Source: Anaerolineales bacterium (GTDB lineage Bacteria; Chloroflexota; Anaerolineae; Anaerolineales; UBA4823). Taken from it: 64,000 nucleotides of DNA. The stretch lies in the NCBI GenBank assembly GCA_003105035.1, contig PQAL01000018.1, positions 62,001-126,000 of the forward strand. The letters run 5' to 3'. A program made the position numbers and the translations under genes. Under the pieces are notes generated by a model. The model worked only from the letters and a program-made list of their open reading frames with translations, had not been told where the DNA came from and did no database searches. Below are positions 1 to 9,163 of this stretch, piece after piece (position 1 is the stretch's first letter; each line of letters begins with the position of its first letter).

Positions 1-2707
1 CCATTTGGTTGATTAACGAGTCACTTCCGGGGAAATTAACCGCCAAATAAATATAAGCTAGCATACCACCGATAATGGGGAGAAGCGCACCTCTTACACC
101 CCAGCGAAGACCGCTTTTAGAGTTGGAGAACCAGAAGTTCGCCCCGCTGATCAGAGCAGTCACGATCAGAGCGATCATCCAATCGCCGAATTTTACTTGC
201 CCTTGGCTTTTGACGTTCGTGGGAACTGGCGTCTCTTGGGGAGTGGCTGTAACAGTGAAGGTGGGTTGCAAGGTTGGGGTTGACGAAGGCTGCTGTGTTG
301 GGGTTTCCGGGACAGGCGTGGCTGTACCAGCTTCAGGCGGGATTTCGAAAGTTAAGACATCCGAGTTGACCGCCTGACCGCTCACAGCCCGGATGTTGAT
401 CTCCCCAGATTGATCGATGACGAAATTTGCCCTGGCGATACCTTGGGCTGTCTGTCCTTCTACGATTTGAGATGGGACATTCTCCCCGCTATGATAAAGG
501 GAGAAGGTGACTACCGTCCCATCGGGTACCTGGTTACCATTATGATCCAGGATTACACCCGTCACCACTGAAATTGGAGTTCCTACAGTCATTGCTGTCG
601 GGGTTGGCGCAGGTGTCTCAGGTCCTTCACTTATGGGAGTGAATGGTACATCCTGATACACGCGGATGACTTGATTTGGATCGGGCGAGGTAGCGATCAG
701 GATCTCATAGCCGATCCCTGGAACAGACACAGGGAGATGACCCGAAGGTTGGATTTCGTGAAACAATATCCTGGCTGCAATTTCTATGAAGGAACTCGAG
801 CGGCTATATAGCGCATAATATGCAGAAAGTTTGGAGATATCGGTTGAATCCAAGGCGTATGGTTCACTTAGGGCAAAGACGAGTAAACGCTTGCCTTGGA
901 AAAGATCCGGACGGAGATCAAGAAACTGGCGTAAGGCGAGCGATACCGGATTATCGTTGGATACCGTATCCATGGCGAATACGATCCAATCCGCAGCCCG
1001 CAGGTCATTTTCGATCTGCATCTGGCCGATACCGCTATTGAGCATGTCAGTCAGGTCTTGAAACGAGTAGGAAAACAGATTACTGGGGATTACTTGGCCA
1101 CTTGTGCTATACAACCGGATCACCGCGTTTTTCAGTGCATCAACGCTCAATGTGTATTGCTGCTGGCAATTCGTACATTGCTGGTACACCCGCGTATCAC
1201 TGATGAACACGATGTTATCTTCACGTGAAGGGGGTAATGGGATGGCATTGCTCAATTCCTCTGGTGAAGGGCTGATCAGGGTGGCTGCTTGCTGAGCTAC
1301 ACTGAAGGTGACCTGTGAAGAAATCCCAATGGAATTCAAAGCGTCTGTGCTGGGTAGCGTCGATGCAACTGAGAAGGAATTGTTATACAGCTTGTATTTC
1401 AGTTTTAATATTAGAAGCACCGATTGGTCAACGCGCTGGGCAAAGGCAGTGTCTTCCCGGTATTTTTGGGCGAAGAATTCAAGTGTGCGAATATACGATG
1501 TGTACACATCTTCATCCCCGCTGGAAAGGAAGTTATCCAGATACAGTAAGTCGTTCCCAGCCAGGAAGGCATCACGTGCTACCAGCGGGCCATTAAAGGT
1601 TTGACCGCTTGGATCGTAGAAGCGCCTGACGGCACGGCTGCCAAGGTTATCGCTGATCATCACCCCACCCGTCTGTCTCCAGGTGCTAAATTCTGGAAGG
1701 GAGATCAGCTGTGAGAACGCCTGGGGATCGAAACTCACCGGACGGGTAGTGGCACGGATGTTCCCTTGAAATCCCTGGTAGCGGATATGAGACACGATCA
1801 ACGCGTCTGTCATGGATAAGGTATCGGGTGCGTCACCGGTAACCGCGAAAAACGGAGCCAAATCGATCTGCTTCAGCTGTTCCAGGGAAGATAGGACTGT
1901 GGCGACCTCTTCTTCGGGGAGGCGATCCGATCCACCGAAACCGGGGAAATGCTTGGCGGCGACAACCATCTTTCCATTGCTGCCTTCATGCACTCCAGCT
2001 ATGTAAGCCTGCCCTAACTCACCCACCCAAAAGGGATCGCCTCCGAACGTCCTGACGCCCAGGTCACCACCACTATCGGAAGTCGGGACTTCCAGAACAT
2101 CAAGAGACGGACCGAGCAGTAAGTTAAAGCCCAAGCCAGCCAACTCTTTTCCCAGTACATTTCCAACCTGGCGGCTCAGCTCGGTGCGCCAGGTTGCGCC
2201 GAGTGCCATTTGGCTGGGTAGAGGCGTCCTACCACTGAGGATTTGGTCATATGGATAACCGTCGCCTTCCTGGGAAATCCCGATGAGCAACGGAATATAA
2301 GCTGGGGTGAACGTTTCGTTGGTATCAGGGTTCAATTGGGTGGATTGTGAGGCGCTGTACTCGTCCCTCTGTAGCTGGTCTGTCAGGCTTTGGGCGATGG
2401 GTAAGGTCTGGTCAGTCCCGACGAAATTATCATTGCTGAGTGACAGGATCACGCCCCCGACATGATAATTAACGATCAATTCGTAGATTTTTTCGCCGGT
2501 GGTGGAAGCACTGGCGGCTTCAGGACCAGTGAAAGTCACCAGGAAAAGCTGACCTACCCGTTCTTCAGGGGTCAGCCGATTTAGCATGGCCTGGGCAAGC
2601 TCATCCGCAGTGGTTTGGTAAGAAAGCGAGGCTTGTCCGACCGAGCCAGGTACGATCAGGCTCAGGATAAAAACTATGGCGATTAATTTACGCAATCCTG
2701 ATTGCAT
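1..2707 (-). CDS. Secreted glycoside hydrolase family 3 protein (NagZ-like), C-terminus cut by window edge
   Basis: The frame is open from an ATG at 2707 to the left edge (about 902 codons), so the 3' end is missing. Residues 1-25 look like a signal peptide or N-terminal anchor. The GH3 barrel follows, with KHFPGFGGSD at about 252-261 and the nucleophile region MISDNLGS with D353. This is the arrangement of beta-N-acetylhexosaminidase-like GH3 enzymes, which act on amino-sugar glycans such as peptidoglycan fragments. The Asp-Ser-His dyad that NagZ carries after KHFPG is not seen here; the stretch reads GSDRLPEEE. An Ig-like (invasin-type) domain at about 700-780, a Pro/Thr-rich linker and two hydrophobic helices (about 843-860 and 869-888) follow, suggesting an enzyme held at the membrane outside the cell. 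It is the last gene of a minus-strand operon, 33 nt after its neighbour. The substrate is unknown. Confidence 0.82.
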   Translation of the reverse strand, partial: MQSGLRKLIAIVFILSLIVPGSVGQASLSYQTTADELAQAMLNRLTPEERVGQLFLVTFTGPEAASASTTGEKIYELIVNYHVGGVILSLSNDNFVGTDQTLPIAQSLTDQLQRDEYSASQSTQLNPDTNETFTPAYIPLLIGISQEGDGYPYDQILSGRTPLPSQMALGATWRTELSRQVGNVLGKELAGLGFNLLLGPSLDVLEVPTSDSGGDLGVRTFGGDPFWVGELGQAYIAGVHEGSNGKMVVAAKHFPGFGGSDRLPEEEVATVLSSLEQLKQIDLAPFFAVTGDAPDTLSMTDALIVSHIRYQGFQGNIRATTRPVSFDPQAFSQLISLPEFSTWRQTGGVMISDNLGSRAVRRFYDPSGQTFNGPLVARDAFLAGNDLLYLDNFLSSGDEDVYTSYIRTLEFFAQKYREDTAFAQRVDQSVLLILKLKYKLYNNSFSVASTLPSTDALNSIGISSQVTFSVAQQAATLISPSPEELSNAIPLPPSREDNIVFISDTRVYQQCTNCQQQYTLSVDALKNAVIRLYSTSGQVIPSNLFSYSFQDLTDMLNSGIGQMQIENDLRAADWIVFAMDTVSNDNPVSLALRQFLDLRPDLFQGKRLLVFALSEPYALDSTDISKLSAYYALYSRSSSFIEIAARILFHEIQPSGHLPVSVPGIGYEILIATSPDPNQVIRVYQDVPFTPISEGPETPAPTPTAMTVGTPISVVTGVILDHNGNQVPDGTVVTFSLYHSGENVPSQIVEGQTAQGIARANFVIDQSGEINIRAVSGQAVNSDVLTFEIPPEAGTATPVPETPTQQPSSTPTLQPTFTVTATPQETPVPTNVKSQGQVKFGDWMIALIVTALISGANFWFSNSKSGLRWGVRGALLPIIGGMLAYIYLAVNFPGSDSLINQM

Positions 2708-2740
2708 TCTTGACTTTAATAACGCTTTCTCTCTATCAGG

Positions 2741-3553
2741 TCAGGTTATCTTCTCAGCTTGTATGATTTGGTGCAATAACTCACGACGTGCAGGACCGCT
2801 CAGCGTTTCAAGGCGACGGATGTTTAGCGGATCGATCTCATCACGGAGTAAACGAATTTCCTGCTCGGAAGGGGTAGGAGTTTCTTGTAGATCGGGGGCT
2901 ACAACCAGCGGGAACCCTGTATGAGCCTGTATATTTTGCAATGTCACACCGTGATGGTACGAGATTAATCTCAGGCGACCTGCCTCAAAATCAAACTGCC
3001 CGAGGTCGGAGATAAGCCAACGAGGACCACTGCCATGTCTGCGCGCGGAATTATGCCCGAGTCCAGCACAAAAGTCAAGCTGGGTTACGAACGTAACCCT
3101 CGAGTGCCGGGGGACATACAACATAATGTCATTTAAATATGTGGTTACATCAGGGATACCGCCCGTACCGGGCAACCGTAAACGAGGATGGTGATAATCC
3201 TTACCCATAGCGATATTGTTAAAGTTACCCCAGGGATCGATTTGGGCAGGACGGAAAAATTCGAGAGGCTGCAAGGTTGGCAGGACTTCACTCACTGCCC
3301 GGGCAAATCCAATATTCACCAAGGCACGGTCTAGCCACAGGCGCTCCACCTGGCTGAGGCTCATCGGAGCAGGCTGGCGGCAGATACCCTGCCCTATGGC
3401 AGATGAAAAATACAGGTTAGGTGCATGCGTGCGGCGAGCGAGCAGATAGGCAGCTGCCACCAAAGGCGTAGCAATCCCTTGAGCAACCAATTCTCCATCC
3501 CGCACCTGGCGAGACATACAAACGACCATGTATTCATCAGGTGTGATGTCCAT
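2741..3553 (-). CDS. CoA-transferase beta-subunit family protein (GctB/IpdB-like)
   Basis: This 270-residue protein resembles the beta subunit of family I CoA-transferases such as glutaconate CoA-transferase B and actinobacterial IpdB. Visible landmarks are the N-terminal ARRTHAPNLYF segment, SSAIGQG at about residue 50, and GTGGIPDV plus PRHSRVTFV in the middle. The family's catalytic Glu usually sits in an E-N-G motif of the beta chain; at that place I read SSAIG, as in IpdB-like chains, so ordinary CoA transfer is doubtful and a thioesterase or hydrolase role is possible. No alpha subunit is encoded next to it. It starts 3 nt after the threonine dehydratase gene with only a weak ribosome site, which suggests translational coupling. 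Confidence 0.72.
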   Translation of the reverse strand: MDITPDEYMVVCMSRQVRDGELVAQGIATPLVAAAYLLARRTHAPNLYFSSAIGQGICRQPAPMSLSQVERLWLDRALVNIGFARAVSEVLPTLQPLEFFRPAQIDPWGNFNNIAMGKDYHHPRLRLPGTGGIPDVTTYLNDIMLYVPRHSRVTFVTQLDFCAGLGHNSARRHGSGPRWLISDLGQFDFEAGRLRLISYHHGVTLQNIQAHTGFPLVVAPDLQETPTPSEQEIRLLRDEIDPLNIRRLETLSGPARRELLHQIIQAEKIT

Positions 3554-3556
3554 GAG

Positions 3557-4516
3557 TTATTCCATCCGCACTGAACCGGATTCATAGATGATCTTTGTGA
3601 AGTCATCCGGCTCAATATTACCACCGGTGATCACCACCAAAGCAGGCCGAGAGGATACTTTCTGGGAAAGCACCGCTGCCAGGGAGGCAGCTCCGGAACC
3701 TTCAATACGTTCATGATATGTATTCCAGGCATAGTTGATGGCATCGCGGATCTCAGCCTCAGTCACCAGGATGAAATCAGTTACGACGTTCTTCACGATT
3801 GGAATGGTGACTGAGCCTTCTTCCACTGGGCCGGCTAAACCGTCAGCGAGGCTGGGGAGCTCATCCACTCCTTTTTGGGTATTGTGATGGTAGATTTCAT
3901 AGAGAAAGGGGGATGCCACTGATTGGACTGCTACCAGATTTGTGGCAGGTTGCTGCATCTGAAGAACACAACCGATCCCGGATACCAACCCGCCTCCACC
4001 TGCAGGCACGAGCCAGGTAAGTGGGGAGGGGTCGAGATGCTCCTGTAGGATTTCTATAGCTAGGGTCCCCTGGCCAGCGATGATCATCCCATCATTGTAG
4101 GGTGACACCCAGGTAGCTCTGCTTTCCCGGGCATACTCTATGCCGGCTTTTTCAGCTTCACCATAGCCACCTTCCACCAGGTGGACTTTGGCACCCAGCG
4201 CTTGCATCGCCCTGACCTTATTTGGCAAGGCATGGTTTGAAGCAAAAATCGTCACAGAAGCCTGACGTAGTTTTGCAGCCAGGGCAACGCCCTGACCGTG
4301 GTTCCCTGCGGATGCGGTCACAAGCCCCTGCATAATTTTCCAATCCTGTAACGCCAGGATTTTATTGAGCGCGCCGCGAGCTTTAAACGATCCGGTCGCC
4401 TGGTGATTTTCCCATTTCAGGTAAATCTGGTGCCCTGCATCGTACGTCAGCGGTGTTTTGTGGATATACGGGTGTATCCGCTCAGAAGCTTGCTCGATCC
4501 ATGTGTAGGGAATCAT
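3557..4516 (-). CDS. Threonine/serine dehydratase (PLP-dependent)
   Basis: A 319-residue fold-type II PLP enzyme that deaminates threonine or serine to the 2-oxoacid and ammonia in the cytoplasm. The PLP lysine lies in TGSFKARGA (about residues 41-49). TSAGNHGQG and the phosphate-binding glycine loop PAGGGGLVSG are both present, and the protein ends with ITGGN, as in TdcB and IlvA. There is no C-terminal ACT domain, so it is the short, catabolic-type form and probably not feedback-regulated by isoleucine. Serine racemase belongs to the same family and cannot be excluded. It lies 5 nt downstream of the glycerophosphodiesterase gene in the same operon. Confidence 0.85.
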   Translation of the reverse strand: MIPYTWIEQASERIHPYIHKTPLTYDAGHQIYLKWENHQATGSFKARGALNKILALQDWKIMQGLVTASAGNHGQGVALAAKLRQASVTIFASNHALPNKVRAMQALGAKVHLVEGGYGEAEKAGIEYARESRATWVSPYNDGMIIAGQGTLAIEILQEHLDPSPLTWLVPAGGGGLVSGIGCVLQMQQPATNLVAVQSVASPFLYEIYHHNTQKGVDELPSLADGLAGPVEEGSVTIPIVKNVVTDFILVTEAEIRDAINYAWNTYHERIEGSGAASLAAVLSQKVSSRPALVVITGGNIEPDDFTKIIYESGSVRME

Positions 4517-4521
4517 GGTTT

Positions 4522-5301
4522 TCAGAATTGCTCACCCGCCAATACTCTTTGAGCTAACAATGGGTCGGGGGTAAATATGCCATCCACACCTAAATCGAAC
4601 AGTTTTCGCATCCGATTAGGATCGGTGACCGTGTAAGCATGCACCCGGCTTTTCGCGCGGTGGAGCATGGCTAAGATATCCAGGCTGATGTCTTCGTGGT
4701 TTGGATGCAAGGCCAGCAGCGGGCCAAAGTGGATCATCTGGAAACGCACGGAAGCATCAGCAAAACCCAGGAAGGTTAGTAATCCAAGGGGTATCTTTGG
4801 CAATGCCCTGCGTGCCCTGATCAATGCGATCATGTTGAACGATGAAAACATGACTCGCTCATCCAGGTTGAATTTTTTTACCAGTTCCACCACTCTTTCA
4901 GGCAGTTCATCTATTGGAGAAGAGTAATTGGTCAATTCCACATTGATGAAAATCTTCTGGCCCACTTCTTCAAAAACCTGCTCCAGGCTGGGAACGATTT
5001 GTGGTTGAAAATGAGGGGGGTGCTTCGAGCCAGCATCCAGGTTTTGCAGCTCTGCCAGGGTCAGTGATTTAACCCTGCCAGTGCCATTCGTGGTACGGTC
5101 GACCGTATCATCGTGCATCACCACCACCTGGTTATCTGCGCTGAGCTTGGCATCCAGCTCGATGGCGTCGGCGTGTTGCTCAACTGCCTGCTTGAAGGCC
5201 GCCAATGTGTTCTCTGGTGCGTACGCACTACCGCCGCGATGTGCAAATATCACCGGTTTCTTATAATCGGCAAATAAAGAAAGTAAGGTAGATACGGACA
5301 T
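4522..5301 (-). CDS. Glycerophosphodiester phosphodiesterase
   Basis: A 259-residue protein of the GDPD family. It hydrolyses glycerophosphodiesters (deacylated phospholipids) to glycerol-3-phosphate and an alcohol. The catalytic N-terminus is clear: FAHRGGSAYAPENT at about 19-32, ELDAKLS with the metal-binding Glu and Asp, then MHDDTVDRTTNGTG. The end reads VHAYTVTDPNRMRKLFDLGVDG-like, typical of UgpQ. No signal peptide is seen, so it is probably cytoplasmic. It sits second in the minus-strand operon, 9 nt after the AAA+ ATPase gene. Confidence 0.9.
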   Translation of the reverse strand: MSVSTLLSLFADYKKPVIFAHRGGSAYAPENTLAAFKQAVEQHADAIELDAKLSADNQVVVMHDDTVDRTTNGTGRVKSLTLAELQNLDAGSKHPPHFQPQIVPSLEQVFEEVGQKIFINVELTNYSSPIDELPERVVELVKKFNLDERVMFSSFNMIALIRARRALPKIPLGLLTFLGFADASVRFQMIHFGPLLALHPNHEDISLDILAMLHRAKSRVHAYTVTDPNRMRKLFDLGVDGIFTPDPLLAQRVLAGEQF

Positions 5302-5310
5302 AAAAGTGGT

Positions 5311-6645
5311 TTATAGCTCCACGAAATAAGCACTCGCCGCCCGGTCGATAAGATCACGGGTCATGGACGGTTCTACCGATAAATAGCGGGCGATATCCAG
5401 GATTTGGTCGCATAGATCGCGTGGATGGGAGCCGCGCAGCTTGCGGGCGCGCTTGATGTACCATTCCTGGAGCAGGTATGCCAGACCTTCATCATTATAT
5501 TGGACACCCTTGGCTGCTGCAACCCTGGAGAAGATCTCGCGATATTCATCAAATGTCGGATCACCCACTTCAATCTTATGGCGTAGACGGCGCAGGAAGG
5601 CTTCGTCCACCAGGTCGCGCGGCGGGAGATTGGTTGAGAAAACGACCAGCACATCGAAGGGTACTTCGATCTTCCGGCCCGTGTTCAAGGTCATGAAATC
5701 TATGCGGTTTTCTAGCGGCACGATCCAGCGGTTAAGTAAATCGCGCGGACGTACGAGCTGCCTGCCAAAATCATCAATCAGCAGGATGCCGCCGTTGGCC
5801 TTCATCTGGAATGGAGCCTCGTAAAATTTGTGCACATTATCAAAGACCAGGTCTAACCCTGACAGAGTCAGCTCTCCACCGGTGACAATGAACGGCCGGC
5901 GGATGCGTATCCAGCGTAAGTCTTTCCGCCCGGTCATCTTCCCACCAGCCGCTCCACTCGAAGCAGCAGATTCATCAGGTGACAGCTGGTGATTTACCGA
6001 ATCGTATATTTTTATGACCTGGCCATCGATATATATGGCATATGGGATATACATGCTTTCGTGAAGGATCATATTCCCGATTGCCCTGGCCACGCTTGTC
6101 TTGCCGTTTCCAGGCGGCCCGTACATGAAGATCGAGGTACCTGAGTTGACAGCTGGCCCGATACGCTGCAAGGTCGTGTCAGGCAGTACCAGGTGAGAGA
6201 GCCCCTGATGCAACATGCGGTTGGATACGGTCGGGCGACCTTGGGCCTGGCGCAGCACCGATTCATTGTATTCCTGGATAGGCACCGGCGCAGGTCCAGC
6301 ATATTGGCTGCGTTCCATGGCTTCCCTTGCCCGGTCTGCCCCTGCCATGGTGATTGCATACAGGTATGCCCCTTCACCTAAACCTATTTGGGAGGCTTTG
6401 ACTTCAACAAATTTATCGCGTTTCAAATTTTCCAGGAGCTGGTCGATGATCCCCGTGAACGGCAACGCCATTTCCTCGGCAATCTTATAACCTGTCATAT
6501 AGCCTTGGAAATAGAGAATTTTCAGCGCCAGGTCCTGAAGCCAGAGGGTCGAGAGCCCTGTATCCTCGATATTTTCTAGAATTGAAGGGTTGAAAACGCC
6601 ACTCGCGGTCCCCATCATTGGTTTGGCACGTGTTGAAGTATCCAT
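5311..6645 (-). CDS. AAA+ ATPase with N-terminal winged-helix-like region
   Basis: A 444-residue ATPase. Residues about 35-110 are predicted helical and resemble a winged-helix fold. The AAA+ module has Walker A GPPGNGKTS (about 177-185), Walker B GILLIDDFGR, and a sensor region FSTNLPPRDLVDEAFLRR with arginine-finger candidates. An insert rich in Ser, Ala and Gly lies between Walker A and B. I do not recognise a specific partner or substrate; this type is usually annotated as an ATP-binding protein. A strong GGAGG precedes the ATG, and a TGC-TATAAT extended -10 element lies about 45 nt upstream, so this is the first gene of the five-gene operon. Confidence 0.75.
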   Translation of the reverse strand: MDTSTRAKPMMGTASGVFNPSILENIEDTGLSTLWLQDLALKILYFQGYMTGYKIAEEMALPFTGIIDQLLENLKRDKFVEVKASQIGLGEGAYLYAITMAGADRAREAMERSQYAGPAPVPIQEYNESVLRQAQGRPTVSNRMLHQGLSHLVLPDTTLQRIGPAVNSGTSIFMYGPPGNGKTSVARAIGNMILHESMYIPYAIYIDGQVIKIYDSVNHQLSPDESAASSGAAGGKMTGRKDLRWIRIRRPFIVTGGELTLSGLDLVFDNVHKFYEAPFQMKANGGILLIDDFGRQLVRPRDLLNRWIVPLENRIDFMTLNTGRKIEVPFDVLVVFSTNLPPRDLVDEAFLRRLRHKIEVGDPTFDEYREIFSRVAAAKGVQYNDEGLAYLLQEWYIKRARKLRGSHPRDLCDQILDIARYLSVEPSMTRDLIDRAASAYFVEL

Positions 6646-6690
6646 GGTCCAACCTCCATATAAAATGGCTTTTATCAGGTATCAAGGATG

Positions 6691-6699
6691 ATTATAGCA
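6691..6699 (-). promoter_or_regulatory. Extended -10 promoter of the AAA+ ATPase operon
   Basis: On the minus strand the sequence reads TGC-TATAAT, a perfect extended -10 element with no good -35. Transcription would start near 6684 and read the five genes ending in the GH3 gene. Confidence 0.55.
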
Positions 6700-6771
6700 T
6701 GCTGGACTGTTTTGGAAAGTTATAAGTCTCTCAATTATCAGTTAAAATTAAGCTAAAGCGCAGGAGATGCA

Positions 6772-7455
6772 ATGAAATTTTCAGTGATTATCCCAGAATA
6801 TAACGAAGAGAAAACAATCCAGGAGATAATCCGGCGGGTCAAAGCTACCGGTTTGGTGGACGAGATCCTGGTCATCGACGACGGCTCGACCGATGGAAGC
6901 CGAGAAATCCTTAAAACCCTGGTTGAACAGGGGGAGATCAGGCTTATCACCCATGCGCGCAACCTGGGTAAAGGCCGGGCTGTGCGTGATGGGATCGAAA
7001 ATGCCAGCGGTGATCTAATCATCATCCAGGACGCTGACCTTGAATATGATCCGCGTGAGTATCCCCATTTACTAAAACCGGTTCAGGAGGGAATTGCCGA
7101 CATCGTTTATGGTTCGCGTTTCCTTGGGGCAGGGCGCAGGCCTGTTTTATTTTGGAATATGGTGGCCAACAGGATATTAACCTTCATCACCAATATCCTT
7201 TACAATAATATCCTGACCGATATGGAAACTGGATATAAACTCTTCCGCCGTGAGGTGGTTAAAGATATTCCGCTGCATGCCCATGGATTTGAGTTCGAGC
7301 CTGAATTTACAGCCAAGATTCTCAAGCGAAAAATTCGCTTATATGAAGTACCCATTGAGTTTAACCCGCGCGATTACAACGAGGGGAAAAAGATCAAGAT
7401 GCGTGATGCTTTTATTGCCGTGTGGACCCTGCTCAAATATCGGTTTGTTGATTAA
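6772..7455 (+). CDS. Family 2 glycosyltransferase (DPM1-like)
   Basis: A 227-residue GT2 enzyme with the GT-A fold. Motifs in order are SVIIPEYNEEKTI (about 3-15), the nucleotide-binding DDGSTDGS (about 40-47), DADLEYDP with the metal-binding DxD variant, and DMETGYKLFRREV at about 147-159. This pattern matches dolichyl/polyprenyl-phosphate mannose or glucose synthases, which transfer a sugar from a nucleotide to a polyprenyl phosphate. It has no C-terminal membrane helices, so it is the short soluble form. A good ribosome site (AGGAG) lies 5 nt before the ATG. It converges with recJ, leaving only 10 nt between the stop codons. Confidence 0.85.
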   Translation: MKFSVIIPEYNEEKTIQEIIRRVKATGLVDEILVIDDGSTDGSREILKTLVEQGEIRLITHARNLGKGRAVRDGIENASGDLIIIQDADLEYDPREYPHLLKPVQEGIADIVYGSRFLGAGRRPVLFWNMVANRILTFITNILYNNILTDMETGYKLFRREVVKDIPLHAHGFEFEPEFTAKILKRKIRLYEVPIEFNPRDYNEGKKIKMRDAFIAVWTLLKYRFVD

Positions 7456-7465
7456 TCGCGGGAGC

Positions 7466-9163
7466 TTACCCCTGAGTGGCCCGGATATCTTTTACATTAA
7501 GTTGCAGCGATACCTGGCCATTAAATTCATTGACCTCGAAAGTATACATTAAGTCAACCCTGGGAGGCAGCTGGGCGATCCAGTGCCCTTGCCTGAAGGC
7601 GATTGCATCGAAGGTTATCCGGTCGTCGGTGACCACCATTTTTAAATGGGCGTTATCGGTACCGATGGCCTTTTGACGGACCACACGCAAGTCTCTGGAC
7701 ATGAATATCGGCGCTGGATTTCCCATGCCTGTAGGTTGGAGCCATCCGGTGTACTTGAGCAGCTCAGGCCTGAGCTCGGATAATGGGATCTCGAGCTCAG
7801 CGGTAATCTTTGGGCGCAGGTCCAGATCACCCAGCTGTTCAAAAGCAATCGCGCGCAGCCGTTCGATCAAAGTTTGCAGCAGATCGTTGCGTACGGTGAA
7901 GCCGGCAGCCGCAGCATGGCCACCATGATGCTCTAGAAGTTCCTTGCATTGATCCAGGGCATTGGTGATGTGAAACTCCGGGATGCTGCGGCAGGACGCG
8001 CGGGTGTAATCCTCGCCAAAGTGGGCGATGATCGACGGGCGATAATATTGCTCGGTGAGTCTTGAGGCTGCCAGGCCAACCACGCCTGGATTGTATTCCG
8101 CATCAGCTGCAAAAAGGAGCAGCGGGATCTGTTCATCAGTGATGATTTGTGCTTCAGCCTTAGCCTGGATTTCGCGCGTGATCTTTTGCCGCTCACGGTT
8201 TTGGATTTCCAGCCATTGCGCCAGCTGACCTGCTTGTTGAGGGTCCTGGGCGGTGAGCAGGTGCAGAGATGCCAGGGCTGATTCAAGCCTGCCCGAGGCA
8301 TTTAGCCTGGGTGCCAGCATGAAGCTGATATCACCGGTCGTGATCCGGGCGGGTATCAACCCAGAAACGCCGATGAGTGCCATCATCCCCTGGCGGATGG
8401 GTTGGCGGATCAGCTCCAGCCCTGATCTGACCAGGGCTCGATTTTCGCCGGTCAACGGGACCAGGTCGGCGACTGTCCCCAGGGCAACCAGGTCGAGATA
8501 ATCATTCGCGTGCAAGGCAGGGTATTGGCCTGATAACGCTAATGCTTCCACAAGTTTATACGCCAGGCCCACACCCGAGAGATTTTTCTCCGGGTAAACA
8601 TCCCCGGATTGCTTTGGATTGACCACCGCAAATGCGGGAGGCAGCTCATCCAGTGGATGATGGTGGTCGGTGATGATCAAATCAAGGCCGAGAGAACGTG
8701 CATATTCTGCTTCATCCCACGAACGGATACCGCAATCCACGGTGATTACCAGGCGTGCCCCCTTGTCAGATAGGCTGCGGATCGCCTCAAGGTTCAGGCC
8801 ATATCCCTCATCGAAACGGTTCGGGATATATTCTTCCACATCTGCCCCGAGTGATCTTAATGCCAACGTCAAAAGGGCAGTGGCTGTAACCCCGTCGGCA
8901 TCATAATCACCATAGACGATGATCTTCTCCTGATGTTGAATGGCATAGCTTATGCGCTCTGCAGCTTTGGGCACATCGAGCATATTCGCAGGCTCGCAGC
9001 CGGGTGGAGCCTGGGCCTCTAAATAGATACGTGCCTCTTCATGAGTTGTATAGCTGCGGTTAAATAATAACTGGCGTAGTATCGGGGGATACCCGCTCAA
9101 CTCCTGATCGACATCATGCGGGAGTACAGGAGCCACCTCCCATCGCTTGGTGATTATGGGCAT
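7466..9163 (-). CDS. recJ: Single-stranded-DNA-specific 5'-3' exonuclease RecJ
   Basis: A 565-residue DHH/DHHA1 phosphoesterase, close to the usual RecJ length. Motif I VYGDYDADGVTA is at about 83-94, the DHH motif lies in IITDHHHPLDELPPA, and the DHHA1 motif HHGGHAAAAGFTV is at about 414-426. A C-terminal OB-fold region follows. RecJ degrades single-stranded DNA from the 5' end in recombination and mismatch or base-excision repair. Its start overlaps the end of the ROK kinase gene by 10 nt, so the two are probably cotranscribed. Confidence 0.93.
   Translation of the reverse strand: MPIITKRWEVAPVLPHDVDQELSGYPPILRQLLFNRSYTTHEEARIYLEAQAPPGCEPANMLDVPKAAERISYAIQHQEKIIVYGDYDADGVTATALLTLALRSLGADVEEYIPNRFDEGYGLNLEAIRSLSDKGARLVITVDCGIRSWDEAEYARSLGLDLIITDHHHPLDELPPAFAVVNPKQSGDVYPEKNLSGVGLAYKLVEALALSGQYPALHANDYLDLVALGTVADLVPLTGENRALVRSGLELIRQPIRQGMMALIGVSGLIPARITTGDISFMLAPRLNASGRLESALASLHLLTAQDPQQAGQLAQWLEIQNRERQKITREIQAKAEAQIITDEQIPLLLFAADAEYNPGVVGLAASRLTEQYYRPSIIAHFGEDYTRASCRSIPEFHITNALDQCKELLEHHGGHAAAAGFTVRNDLLQTLIERLRAIAFEQLGDLDLRPKITAELEIPLSELRPELLKYTGWLQPTGMGNPAPIFMSRDLRVVRQKAIGTDNAHLKMVVTDDRITFDAIAFRQGHWIAQLPPRVDLMYTFEVNEFNGQVSLQLNVKDIRATQG

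Noticed and set aside
75-2924. Chain of short plus-strand ORFs at the left edge
   Set aside because: They lie opposite a continuous minus-strand GH3 frame with signal peptide and family motifs and show no domain of their own.
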